Source of the DNA: Crossiella equi
GTDB taxonomy: Bacteria; Actinomycetota; Actinomycetes; Mycobacteriales; Pseudonocardiaceae
Assembly: GCF_017876755.1 (NCBI RefSeq)
Contig: NZ_JAGIOO010000001.1
Location: 6,929,786 to 6,993,785, forward strand
Direction: 5' to 3'
DNA length: 64,000 bases
Shown: in pieces, positions 1 to 7,462 of the stretch
Layout: each line of letters opens with the position of its first letter
How positions within the stretch are numbered: the stretch's first letter is position 1
Notes under the pieces: generated by a model
What the model was told of the DNA's origin: nothing
The model's input: the letters and a program-made list of their open reading frames with translations, nothing else
Databases searched by the model: none
Program-made: the position numbers and the translations under genes

Positions 1-1
1 G

Positions 2-1612
2 CGGTCCGGCGGCGCGGCCGGGCAGCAGAGCACCCGGCTCACCGCCACCGCGCCCGGGGTCAGCGCGCGCACCGCGATCGGCGCGGTGGTCGAACCGGAG
101 AGCTACACCCTCACCGTGCGCCTGCGCGCCCGCGCCGCCTCGTTCGCGGTCGGCCTCGGCCAGGCGGTGGACACCACCACGGGGGCCGCGACAGGGCTGC
201 GCTTCACCCCGGCCGGGCGCACCGGCGTGGCCACCGTCCGCCTGCCCAAGGGCCGCTACGACCTCAACGCCCTCGACCTGGCCGCGGACTCCACCGCCGT
301 CACGATGCTGTCCAAACCCGGCCTCGTGCTCGACCGCGACACCGAGCTCAGCCTCGACGCGGCCGCGGGCAAGCCGGTGCGGGCGACGGTCGACCGGGCG
401 GACGCACGGCACCAGTACGGGGAGTACGGTGTGGTGTCCGGTGGCAAGGACGGCATCCGCACGTCCACCCTGTCCTGGACCTCCGGTCCCGGCCAGCAGC
501 TGTTCGCCGTGCCCACGCAGGGCACGGTCGGCGACCACACCTACGCCTACTTCCAGCGCGCCACCCTCGGCCCGGCACACCCGGCCACCGGCCCGGTGCC
601 GTACCTGTACCACCTGGCGTTCCTGGAACGGGGACGGATCCCGGCCATGCTGGACCGGCGGGTCCGCGACCACGAGCTGGCCGAGGTGCACAGCCGCTAC
701 CGCGACCAGGGCTCGCCGGAGACGGGGTTGCGCGCGGACTACGCGCTGCTGCCCGTGGCGGGCTCGACCAGCGGGATGCTGGTGTCCTACCCGTTCCGCT
801 TCCCCGCGCGGCGCACCGAGTACTTCACCGCGAGCCCGGACGTCACCTGGCAGCACCTGCTCGCGGTGCAGCGCGACGGGGTGCCCGACATCGAGCTGCA
901 CTGGGCGGTCCGCTCGTTCCGGCCCGGGCGCGGGGAGATGGCGTGGAACCGTGCCCCGCTCGGACCGGCCTTCGGCGACCCGGGCCGGGGCTGGGGCGCG
1001 CACCGCACCGGCGACCAGCTGACGGTCGGGGTGCCACTGCTGTCCGGCAACGACCCGGTGCTGGTCACCGAGCCGCCGCCGGTCGGGATGACCGGTCGCA
1101 CCGTGCTGTCCCGGGACGGGCAACAGCTCGGCGCCGCGGACACCCCGGGCTCGGGCGTGTTCACCGTGCCCGCCGCGGCCGGGCGGTACACGCTGCACGC
1201 CACCGCGACCCGCGAGGTGCCGTGGTCGGTCATCGGCACCCGGGCGGACGTGCGGTGGACCTACCGCGACTCCGGAGTGGACGGCGCACCGCTGCCGCTG
1301 CTCGTGGTCCGCGCCACCGGACAGGTCGACGACCACAACCAGGCCCGCGCCGGGCTGCCGCACCTGCTCAACCTCACCGTGCTGCGACAGCCGGGCGCAC
1401 CGGCGGCACGGCTGACCGGGCTGACCGCCGAGGTGTCCTACGACGACGGCACCACCTGGGCCAAGACCCCGGTGCTCTCGTTCGGGAACAGCGGGTACAC
1501 GCTGCTCCAGCACCCCAAGGGCACCGGGTTCGCCTCACTGCGCCTGGGCGCGACGGACGCGGACGGCAACGCGGTCACTCAAACCGTGTACCGGGCCTAC
1601 CGGATCGGCTGA
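2..1612 (+). CDS. C-terminal part of a large secreted protein, probably a subtilisin-family (S8) protease; 5' end outside the window
   Basis: The frame is open from base 2, so this is the 3' end of a longer gene; the GTG near 86 is not a believable start. About 536 residues are visible. They hold no catalytic motif. They form a chain of beta-rich segments ending in a domain of the type YDDGTTW...GFASLRLGATDADGNAVTQTVYRAYRIG-like composition, the usual carboxyl end of very large actinomycete S8 peptidases (established family knowledge, recalled rather than searched). The protease domain itself would lie upstream and cannot be confirmed here. Codon use is typical of the window. The gene converges on the MauA-like gene, with 8 bases between the stop codons. 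A different large secreted beta-sandwich protein remains possible. Confidence 0.55.
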   Translation, partial: RSGGAAGQQSTRLTATAPGVSARTAIGAVVEPESYTLTVRLRARAASFAVGLGQAVDTTTGAATGLRFTPAGRTGVATVRLPKGRYDLNALDLAADSTAVTMLSKPGLVLDRDTELSLDAAAGKPVRATVDRADARHQYGEYGVVSGGKDGIRTSTLSWTSGPGQQLFAVPTQGTVGDHTYAYFQRATLGPAHPATGPVPYLYHLAFLERGRIPAMLDRRVRDHELAEVHSRYRDQGSPETGLRADYALLPVAGSTSGMLVSYPFRFPARRTEYFTASPDVTWQHLLAVQRDGVPDIELHWAVRSFRPGRGEMAWNRAPLGPAFGDPGRGWGAHRTGDQLTVGVPLLSGNDPVLVTEPPPVGMTGRTVLSRDGQQLGAADTPGSGVFTVPAAAGRYTLHATATREVPWSVIGTRADVRWTYRDSGVDGAPLPLLVVRATGQVDDHNQARAGLPHLLNLTVLRQPGAPAARLTGLTAEVSYDDGTTWAKTPVLSFGNSGYTLLQHPKGTGFASLRLGATDADGNAVTQTVYRAYRIG

Positions 1613-1620
1613 ACCCCGGG

Positions 1621-2178
1621 TCAGACCGGAGCGCGGCAGATCGTCAGGTAGGTCTGCCCGCTCTGGCCGGGGCCCCAGAAGGTGGAGTAGCCGTCGGAGC
1701 AGCGGTACACCTTTCCGTCCGGGGTGGTCCACTTCCACGCGTTCTTCGTGGTCGAGGTGCCGCACGAGGTGGAGATCGGCACGTGCTGGCTCTGCACGGC
1801 GCCATTCTGGTACGTGCCGTACTTGTGCCAGCCCGCCTCGCAGTACGTCGAACCCCGCCAGGTGCCGGACAGGCAGGCGGCGTAGGTGTTGACGTAGGCG
1901 CCCGTGGTGTCGCCGACCTCGTCGTAGCCGTTCGGGTAGGCGTCCCGGCAGTCGTTGCGGTCCCAGCCGGACAGCCCGAACGGGCCGGTCTCCGCCGAGG
2001 CGGACCGGGCACCGAACAGGTTCAGCGTGCTCGCGCCCAAGGCGACGGCGCTGAAGGCCACCGCCTTGAACAGGGTGCGGCGGCTGCTGCGCAGGTCCAG
2101 GCGGCGCAGCGCGGAGGTCGGCTGGGCTTCCGGGCCCGGGGCCTCGGCCGAGGGGATCGCGGTCAGCTCAAGCGGCAT
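1621..2178 (-). CDS. Tat-exported cysteine-rich protein resembling the methylamine dehydrogenase light chain (MauA-like)
   Basis: 185 residues. The N-terminal region has a twin-arginine-type signal (SSRRTLFKAVAFSAV near residues 31-45, then a hydrophobic stretch ending around SASA), so export of a folded protein through Tat is likely. The mature part, about 120 residues, contains six cysteines, enough for three disulfides, and many tryptophans. Two stretches resemble MauA: NAWKWTTPDGKVYRCSDGY, and FWGPG...TYLTIC at the end. By eye they match the two tryptophan-bearing regions that form tryptophan tryptophylquinone in the Paracoccus light chain. The gene overlaps the end of the MauD-like thioredoxin gene by 11 bases, so translation is coupled. 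No large-subunit (beta-propeller) gene and no mauG are in view. Assignment as a quinone-cofactor protein is inference; a structural disulfide-rich secreted protein is the alternative. Confidence 0.6.
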   Translation of the reverse strand: MPLELTAIPSAEAPGPEAQPTSALRRLDLRSSRRTLFKAVAFSAVALGASTLNLFGARSASAETGPFGLSGWDRNDCRDAYPNGYDEVGDTTGAYVNTYAACLSGTWRGSTYCEAGWHKYGTYQNGAVQSQHVPISTSCGTSTTKNAWKWTTPDGKVYRCSDGYSTFWGPGQSGQTYLTICRAPV

Positions 2179-2668
2179 CGACGTGCCCCCGGACCACGAT
2201 CCGCTGCCATTCGGCGAGGACCGCGTCGACCTCGGCCACCCGCACCGGCAGGTGCACCCGCTCGGCGCGGCCGGTGCCGTCCACGAGCATCAGCACCGGG
2301 GGCGCCAGGTGCGAGACCGCCCGCCACACCTCGGGATCGCTGATGACGGTCAGCTGACCGGCCACCCGCGTCCACGTGGACTCGGGCTCGTGGGTCAGCA
2401 GCACCGCGCCGGGCGCCTGGACCAGCACGCGGTCCAGCACGGCCAGGCACAGCGGGCAGCCGGAGTCGGCGGCGAGCACGATCCGCCGAGCGCCGCCCGC
2501 GAGGCGCTCGCCGAGCCGGAGGTCGGGGGGCGCGGCGGCGAAGGAGTCCGGGCTGCGCCGGACCTCCTCGCGCAGCAGGCGGATCTCCCGCAGGACCGCG
2601 GCGAGGCCGAGGAACAGCAGGAGGATCGCGACCCAGGTGATCACGTTGAAGGCGATGGCCGGTGACAT
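2168..2668 (-). CDS. MauD-like membrane-anchored thioredoxin-fold protein
   Basis: 166 residues. One N-terminal membrane helix (about residues 6-24, VITWVAILLLFLGLAAVL) is followed by a charged coil and a thioredoxin-like domain with the redox motif SGCPLC and a cis-proline-like loop LAPPVLMLVDGTG. This is the organisation of MauD, the thiol-disulfide protein needed to form or isomerise the many disulfides of the methylamine dehydrogenase light chain. It lies between the unknown gene at 2683 (14-base gap) and the MauA-like gene, which it overlaps. The clear reading is that it handles the disulfides of that exported cysteine-rich protein. The active site is predicted to face outside. A general TlpA/ResA-type role cannot be excluded. 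Confidence 0.7.
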   Translation of the reverse strand: MSPAIAFNVITWVAILLLFLGLAAVLREIRLLREEVRRSPDSFAAAPPDLRLGERLAGGARRIVLAADSGCPLCLAVLDRVLVQAPGAVLLTHEPESTWTRVAGQLTVISDPEVWRAVSHLAPPVLMLVDGTGRAERVHLPVRVAEVDAVLAEWQRIVVRGHVDAA

Positions 2669-2682
2669 CGGCGGTACCCGTC

Positions 2683-3396
2683 TCAGTTCGCGTCGTGCCA
2701 GACGACGTTGATCTCGTTCAACCAGTCGAGCCGCTGGCGTTCGGTGGTGGCCTCGGTGTCGGCCAGGTGGACCTCCGCCGCGCCCGCGGGGCAGCCGAGC
2801 ACGAACGCGTGGTCACTGACCCGCGCCGAACCCTCCGCCCCGGGGTAGGGCAGCCGCCACACCTCGCCGTGCGCGGTGCGCGCGCCCGCGAACCGCGGTG
2901 TGATCGCGGCGGCCTGGCGCGGGCCGGGGATGGACACCGAGCCGTGGTCGCGCACCGCGAGCATGATCTGCTCGCTCATGGTGTCCAGCAGGGTGGCCGA
3001 GCTCGGGCGCACGACCATCCCGTCCACGGTGTCCTTGACCCGCAACGAGTTGAACAGCGCGAACACCGCCTGCCTGCGCGGGGCCGGTCCGGAGTAGACG
3101 GTCATCAGCTCGTGGTACACACCCAGGAAGGTGGCCACCGAGGACTGCCCGTCCAGGGCTTCGGAGACCACGACCTCCCTGCCGTGCACCAGGAACCGAT
3201 CCCGCTGCCGCGCGGGCGCGACGTGTGTGACGGCGAACTCGTGGTAGCCGCGCGGGCCGATCTGGAACCCGGTGCCGTACGAACCGCCCGCGAACCGGAC
3301 CCCCGAGGCCACACTCGTCACCGGGGCGTGCGCGGGCAGCGTGACGGTCACCCGGCGTCCGCTGGGGGCGGTCCGCGTCAACTGCTGGGTCGCCAT
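2683..3396 (-). CDS. Conserved-looking protein of unknown function in the Mau-like operon
   Basis: I do not recognise this 237-residue protein. It has no signal peptide or membrane segment. It is largely beta-strand-like in its first half (VTVTLPAHAPVTSVASGVRF) and ends with a polar tail rich in Asp, Glu and Trp. The start is taken at the ATG whose first base is 3396, because a GAGAGG Shine-Dalgarno lies 7 bases upstream; a GTG five codons earlier would leave no ribosome binding site. It is the first gene of a three-gene minus-strand operon with the MauD-like and MauA-like genes, and a 90-base divergent gap separates it from the MauE-like gene. From context it may be a cytoplasmic partner, modification factor or regulator of the exported protein. 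It is not a beta-propeller large subunit. Confidence 0.6.
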   Translation of the reverse strand: MATQQLTRTAPSGRRVTVTLPAHAPVTSVASGVRFAGGSYGTGFQIGPRGYHEFAVTHVAPARQRDRFLVHGREVVVSEALDGQSSVATFLGVYHELMTVYSGPAPRRQAVFALFNSLRVKDTVDGMVVRPSSATLLDTMSEQIMLAVRDHGSVSIPGPRQAAAITPRFAGARTAHGEVWRLPYPGAEGSARVSDHAFVLGCPAGAAEVHLADTEATTERQRLDWLNEINVVWHDAN

Positions 3397-3485
3397 CACC
3401 TTTCCTCTCACCAGGGCGGGTCAGTGAAACATGGGCGAGGAGACGATCGACAGCCGTCATTCGGGTGTCCGGATAGGCTGGCCGG

Positions 3486-3989
3486 GTGCTCCCCGCCGTG
3501 TTCTCCGCCCTCACCCTCGCGGGCGCACTGCTCCTCTTGGTGGCGGGAGTCGGCCACCTGCGTGATCTTCGCCTGTTCCTGGCCACGCTGCGTGCCCAGC
3601 GGCTGCTGCCCGCGGGCCTGCACCAGCCAGTGTCCTTGCTCACCCCGGTCGCGGAACTCCTGGCCGGTGTGCTGGCGGTGGTGGCCGTGCCGTGGGCCGG
3701 GGCCTGGCCGCTGCTGGTGCCGCAGGCAGTGCTCTACCTCCTGTTCTCCGGGTATCTGGCGGTGCTGGTGCGCACCCGTCCGGGCACACCGTGCGGCTGT
3801 TTCGGTGCGCGCACACCCGCGACGTGGGCCACCGCCGCCCGTGCCGTGCTCGGCGCGGTCGCGACCGCGGCGACCGCGGTCCTGCCGCCGGTGCCGCGTG
3901 CCTGGCTCGCGCCGGTGGCCGCCGCGGCGTTGCTGCTGGCCGGTACCGACTGGCTGGTGCCGAACCTGCGACGGGACCCGGCGAGCTGA
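3486..3989 (+). CDS. MauE/DoxX-type redox-associated membrane protein
   Basis: 167 residues with four predicted membrane helices (about residues 1-23, 45-65, 70-92 and 100-145) and the cysteine motif PCGCFG after the third helix. This matches the MauE family, membrane proteins that work with MauD in maturation of methylamine dehydrogenase and are related in fold to DoxX/VKOR-like electron carriers. It is read divergently from the operon that encodes the MauD-like and MauA-like proteins, which supports a joint role in electron supply for disulfide handling outside the cell. The start is the GTG at 3486. Its stop codon and the selB stop codon both fall inside a 14-base palindrome, GCTGAGATCTCAGC, at 3985-3998. 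Confidence 0.75.
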   Translation: MLPAVFSALTLAGALLLLVAGVGHLRDLRLFLATLRAQRLLPAGLHQPVSLLTPVAELLAGVLAVVAVPWAGAWPLLVPQAVLYLLFSGYLAVLVRTRPGTPCGCFGARTPATWATAARAVLGAVATAATAVLPPVPRAWLAPVAAAALLLAGTDWLVPNLRRDPAS

Positions 3990-3993
3990 GATC

Positions 3994-5712
3994 TCAGCGC
4001 AGCCGCCGGGTGGCATCCGGCAGCCGTTCGGTGACGCCCCGGCGGTCGAGCAGCTCCAGCAGCGGTACCGCCACCCGCCTGCTGGTGCCCAGCGCCTGAC
4101 GCGCCTGGCTCAGCGTGAATGGCGCGGGCAGCGCCGACAGCAGGGTGGCGGCGCGGCCGGGGGCGTCCGGCAACAGCACCACTCCGTCGGCGATCCGCAC
4201 CAGGCGACCGGCGCGGACCGCGGCGGCGATCTCCTTGCCGCCCAGGCCGAGCCGGTGCAGCCGTTCACTGTCCGGGGCCGCGAACGGCGACTCGGACAGA
4301 TCGGCGGCCAAGGCGGCCAGCGCGGTCTCGACACGGGCGGGCAACGCGGCCGCACCAGGACGGCGCACACGGCCGTCGGTGAGCTCCAGGCCCGCGGCGG
4401 CGACCAGCGGCGGCAACAACGCCGGGTCGGGCAGGCCCAGCCGCTGGCGCAGCACGTCAGCGGGGACACCGGGTTCGAGCGGATGAGCACCTTGCCAGGA
4501 CTCGTGCTCCGCCGGTAGGGCAAGGGCGAGAGTACGCCAGCGCGCCGGGTCCGCGTGCCACTCGGCGGCGTCCGGCGGTACCAGACCTGCGGCGCGCAGC
4601 TGCCGGAAACGGGCGAAGACCCTGTCCCGCAAGAAGATCCGCAGTGGATCTTCGGTGCGCAGTTCACTCGATCGGGCGGACGCGCCGCCCCGGCGCAGCC
4701 GCGGCGGGTCCAGGGCGAGCACGTCGGCGCCGCCCAGCACCGCTTTCCCGCCCGGATCGCGCAGCAGCACACGATCGCCCACACGCACGGGCAACGCGCG
4801 CGCGAGGGTGAGGCGCGCGGTCTCCGTCCCGAGTGGACGGACACGGGCGCCCACCGCCGCCGAACCCACGTGCAGCACGAGCTGACCAGGCAGTTCGACG
4901 GGACAGCGCACATCGAGTACGGTCGAGGCGAGAAACCGGCCTGGGCTCAGCAGCGCGTCGCCGCGCACCAGCTCCGTCCGGTCCGCTCCCCGCAGGTTGA
5001 CCGCGACACGGGCCACGCCCGTGACCACGTCGGCCTTGTTCCCCAACGTGTGCAGGCCCCGGACCGTCAGCTGTTGCCCGGTGGAGGCGAGTTCCAGCTC
5101 GTCGCCCCGGCTGATCGTCCCCGCCGCCAGGGTGCCGGTCACCACCGTGCCCGCCCCGGCCACGGTGAACGACCGGTCCAGCCACAGGCGCACGTCGGCC
5201 TCGCGTTCCGGCACCGGCATACGAGCGGCCAGTGTCACGAGCGCGGCGCGCAGGTCGTCCAGACCCTGCCCGGTCCGCGCGCTCACCGCCACGTGCGGGA
5301 GCGTGCCGAGCGAGGTCCGCGACAGGCGCTCGGTCGCCTCGGCCACCGCCGGGGCGGGGTCGGCCAGGTCGGTGCGCGTCACCACCAGCACACCGTGTCG
5401 CACGCGCAACGCGTCGAGTGCGGCCAGGTGTTCGGAGGACTGGGGTTTCCAGCCCTCGTCCGCGGCGACCACGAACATCACCGCGGGCACCGGTCCTATC
5501 CCGGCGAGCATGTTCGGTACGAACCGGTGATGACCGGGCACGTCGACGAAGGCGATCCTGGTGCCGCCCAGGGCGGTCCAGGCGAAGCCGAGGTCGATGG
5601 TCAGGCCGCGGCGGCGTTCCTCCGCCCAGCGGTCGGGCTCCATGCCGGTCAGCAGGCGCACCAGGGTGGACTTGCCGTGGTCCACATGGCCCGCGGTTGC
5701 GATCACCCGCAC
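3994..5712 (-). CDS. selB: Selenocysteine-specific elongation factor SelB
   Basis: 572 residues from the GTG at 5712, which gives the family-typical N-terminus VRVIATAGHVDHGKST. The P-loop GHVDHGKS is at residues 8-15, followed by the switch region RRGLTIDLGFAW, DVPGHHRFV and a TRTD guanine-binding motif. The beta-barrel EF-Tu-like domains come next, and the C-terminal part (about 400-572) holds the winged-helix repeats that bind the SECIS element. SelB delivers Sec-tRNA to in-frame UGA codons. The start overlaps the selA stop by 10 bases with no clear ribosome binding site, so coupled translation is likely. It is convergent with the MauE-like gene. Confidence 0.95.
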   Translation of the reverse strand: MRVIATAGHVDHGKSTLVRLLTGMEPDRWAEERRRGLTIDLGFAWTALGGTRIAFVDVPGHHRFVPNMLAGIGPVPAVMFVVAADEGWKPQSSEHLAALDALRVRHGVLVVTRTDLADPAPAVAEATERLSRTSLGTLPHVAVSARTGQGLDDLRAALVTLAARMPVPEREADVRLWLDRSFTVAGAGTVVTGTLAAGTISRGDELELASTGQQLTVRGLHTLGNKADVVTGVARVAVNLRGADRTELVRGDALLSPGRFLASTVLDVRCPVELPGQLVLHVGSAAVGARVRPLGTETARLTLARALPVRVGDRVLLRDPGGKAVLGGADVLALDPPRLRRGGASARSSELRTEDPLRIFLRDRVFARFRQLRAAGLVPPDAAEWHADPARWRTLALALPAEHESWQGAHPLEPGVPADVLRQRLGLPDPALLPPLVAAAGLELTDGRVRRPGAAALPARVETALAALAADLSESPFAAPDSERLHRLGLGGKEIAAAVRAGRLVRIADGVVLLPDAPGRAATLLSALPAPFTLSQARQALGTSRRVAVPLLELLDRRGVTERLPDATRRLR

Positions 5713-7004
5713 GGTTGTGGCACGTTCAGCACAGCGGCTCGCAGCTGCTCGTCCTGTTCCGCCGCAACGGTTCTGAGGTCCAACAGGCAGCGTCCGCGGT
5801 CCAGCCGACCGACCACGGCCGGGCTGCCCGACCTCAGCGCGGTGGCGTAGTGCTCGGGCAGGCTCACGGCCGCGCTGGGCAGCCCCACCCCGGGCGCACC
5901 GCCACCGCCCACGGCGGCCGTGCTGGGCACGGCGGTGGCGTCCACGCCCTCGGTGCACAGCTCGCCCGCGAGTGTGCGGGCGCGCCGGTGCAGCTCCGCC
6001 GGTACGGCCGACAGTGCCTGTGCCACTGGGGTTTCCGGTCCGCGCAGCGTCGCTTCCAGCGCTGCGAGGGTCAGCTTGTCCACGCGCAACGCCCGCGCCG
6101 CCGGGTGTCTGCGCAGCCGCTCGACGAGCTCCGCGTCGCCGAGCAGCAGTCCGGCCTGCGGTCCACCGAGCAGCTTGTCGCCGCTCGCGGTCACCAGGGT
6201 GGCGCCCGCGCGGAGGATCGAGGTCGCGTCCGGCTCGTCCGGCAGCAACGGATGGGGGTGCAACAGGCCAGAACCGATGTCCACCACCACGGGCACACCA
6301 AGCCCGACCAGGTCAGCAGTGTCCACAGTGGACGTGAAACCGGTGACCTGGAAGTTCGACGGGTGCACTTTGAGGATGAAACCGGTGTCCGGTCCGACGG
6401 CCTCGGCGTAGTCGCGCAGGTGCACGCGGTTGGTCGTACCGACCTCGTGCAGCCTGGCACCTGTGCTGCGCAACAGGTCCGGGATGCGGAAGCCGTCGCC
6501 GATCTCGACCAGCTCGCCCCGGCTGACCACGATCTCTCGCCCGGCCGCCATGGCCAGGCCGCACAGCAGCAGCGCGGCGGCGTTGTTGTTGACCACGTGC
6601 ACTCCGCCCGCGTTCGGCACGGTCGAGGCGAGGGCGGCCAGTGCCGCGCGCCCGCGGCGGTCCCGGGTGGCGGTGGTGAGGTCGAACTCCAGGTCCGTGG
6701 TGCCCGCCGCGGCGACCACGGCGGCGATGGCGGCTGGCGACAGTGGTGCGCGGCCGAGGTTGGTGTGCACCAGCACCCCGGTCGCGTTGAGCACCGGCCG
6801 CAGGCTGGCGGGTCCTCGGCCGAGGGTGGCCAGGGCGTGCCCGGCGACCTCCGCCGGGGCGATCGCGCCGGTGCGGGCGAGCTGCTGGGCGTCGGTGATG
6901 GCGTGCTTGACCGCCGTGCGGCCGTGCAGGTCCGCGAGGGCGGTGAAGCGGGGTTCGGTGAGCAGGGCGTCGGTGCGGGGGATGTGGCGGCGTGGGTCGG
7001 TCAC
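5703..7004 (-). CDS. selA: L-seryl-tRNA(Sec) selenium transferase SelA
   Basis: 433 residues from the GTG at 7004. This start gives VTDPRRHIPRTDALL, the usual N-terminus of the family; longer readings would run back toward the tRNA gene. The family core RPVLNATGVLVHTNLGRAPLS is followed by the PLP-enzyme fold, and SGDKLLGGPQAG holds the lysine that binds pyridoxal phosphate. SelA converts seryl-tRNA(Sec) to selenocysteinyl-tRNA using selenophosphate. It is followed directly by selB and preceded by the tRNA(Sec) gene on the same strand. No selD (selenophosphate synthetase) is in the window. No good Shine-Dalgarno is visible before the chosen start. Confidence 0.93.
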   Translation of the reverse strand: MTDPRRHIPRTDALLTEPRFTALADLHGRTAVKHAITDAQQLARTGAIAPAEVAGHALATLGRGPASLRPVLNATGVLVHTNLGRAPLSPAAIAAVVAAAGTTDLEFDLTTATRDRRGRAALAALASTVPNAGGVHVVNNNAAALLLCGLAMAAGREIVVSRGELVEIGDGFRIPDLLRSTGARLHEVGTTNRVHLRDYAEAVGPDTGFILKVHPSNFQVTGFTSTVDTADLVGLGVPVVVDIGSGLLHPHPLLPDEPDATSILRAGATLVTASGDKLLGGPQAGLLLGDAELVERLRRHPAARALRVDKLTLAALEATLRGPETPVAQALSAVPAELHRRARTLAGELCTEGVDATAVPSTAAVGGGGAPGVGLPSAAVSLPEHYATALRSGSPAVVGRLDRGRCLLDLRTVAAEQDEQLRAAVLNVPQPCG

Positions 7005-7286
7005 GGCCGGGGCCAGTCCGGTCGTCGGCTGTACGCGATCGGGGCCGAGAAGCCCGGGGCCGAGGTCGAGGTGTCCGGGGCCGACGTGCCCGGGGATGAG
7101 GAGGGGCGCAGCGGGCCGTGGACGCCGGTGCACCGCTTCGCCGTGCGGCCGGGCGGGGTGCGGTCGACGGGGCCCGGGGCGGGGTGGGGTGGGTCCGAGG
7201 TGAGCGGAGCGCGGGTATGGGCACGCGGTTCCGGCAGACCGTCGGGCGGGTTGGGGCCACGTTTGACGAGGCGGAGTGGGGTGTGC
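7005..7286. other. Intergenic stretch between tRNA(Sec) and selA
   Basis: 282 bases between two co-oriented minus-strand genes. Open frames run through it, but none shows recognisable protein sequence, and a selA start within it would add unconserved residues. I see no strong hairpin. It may hold the selA promoter, though I cannot point to a convincing one. Confidence 0.4.
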
Positions 7287-7381
7287 TGGCGGAGGCGGAC
7301 GGGAATCGAACCCGCCAGCGACAGATGCTGCCACTCAGCGGTGTTGAAGACCGCGCCGGTCACCAGGCCGGATACGCCTCC
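7287..7381 (-). tRNA. selC: tRNA-Sec (anticodon UCA)
   Basis: Read on the minus strand, the gene begins GGAGGCG and ends CGCCTCC-G-CCA, giving the long acceptor stem. The anticodon arm is GCGGTCTTCAACACCGC, with the UCA anticodon centred near 7345. A long variable arm follows, then the T-arm GCGGGTTCGATTCCCGT. The encoded CCA and a length of 95 bases suit a selenocysteine tRNA. Its position just upstream of selA and selB supports the call. Confidence 0.95.
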
Positions 7382-7413
7382 TTGCACGGTGGCCATCTTG
7401 CCAGATCCCCGTG

Positions 7414-7460
7414 CGTCAACCCAGGGTTGACGACTCTAGATCGTCAACCTATGGTTGACG
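7414..7460 (+). promoter_or_regulatory. Promoter with double palindromic operator for the ClpC2-like gene
   Basis: Two near-identical 19-base palindromes, CGTCAACCCAGGGTTGACG (7414-7432) and CGTCAACCTATGGTTGACG (7442-7460), have centres 28 bases apart. The right arm of the first supplies a -35 TTGACG (7427-7432). Seventeen bases later the centre of the second supplies a -10 TATGGT (7450-7455). The ATG follows at 7463 with no Shine-Dalgarno, so the transcript is probably leaderless. Binding of a dimer to either site would block RNA polymerase. The HTH protein encoded just downstream is the obvious candidate (inference). Confidence 0.8.
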
Positions 7461-7462
7461 GC

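Noticed and set aside
3994-5958. Longer SelB reading starting near 5958
   Set aside because: The added residues lie inside selA in another frame and are Arg/Gly-rich; SelB proteins begin with the ATAGHVDHGK segment.
1621-7004. A selenoprotein with in-frame TGA next to selA/selB
   Set aside because: The redox motifs nearby (CPLC, PCGCFG) use ordinary Cys codons, and no frame continues as recognisable protein past a TGA.
7118-7462. N-terminal extension of the ClpC2-like protein by over 110 residues
   Set aside because: It would run through the tRNA(Sec) gene in antisense and the double operator; the ATG at 7463 gives the family-typical N-terminus and length.
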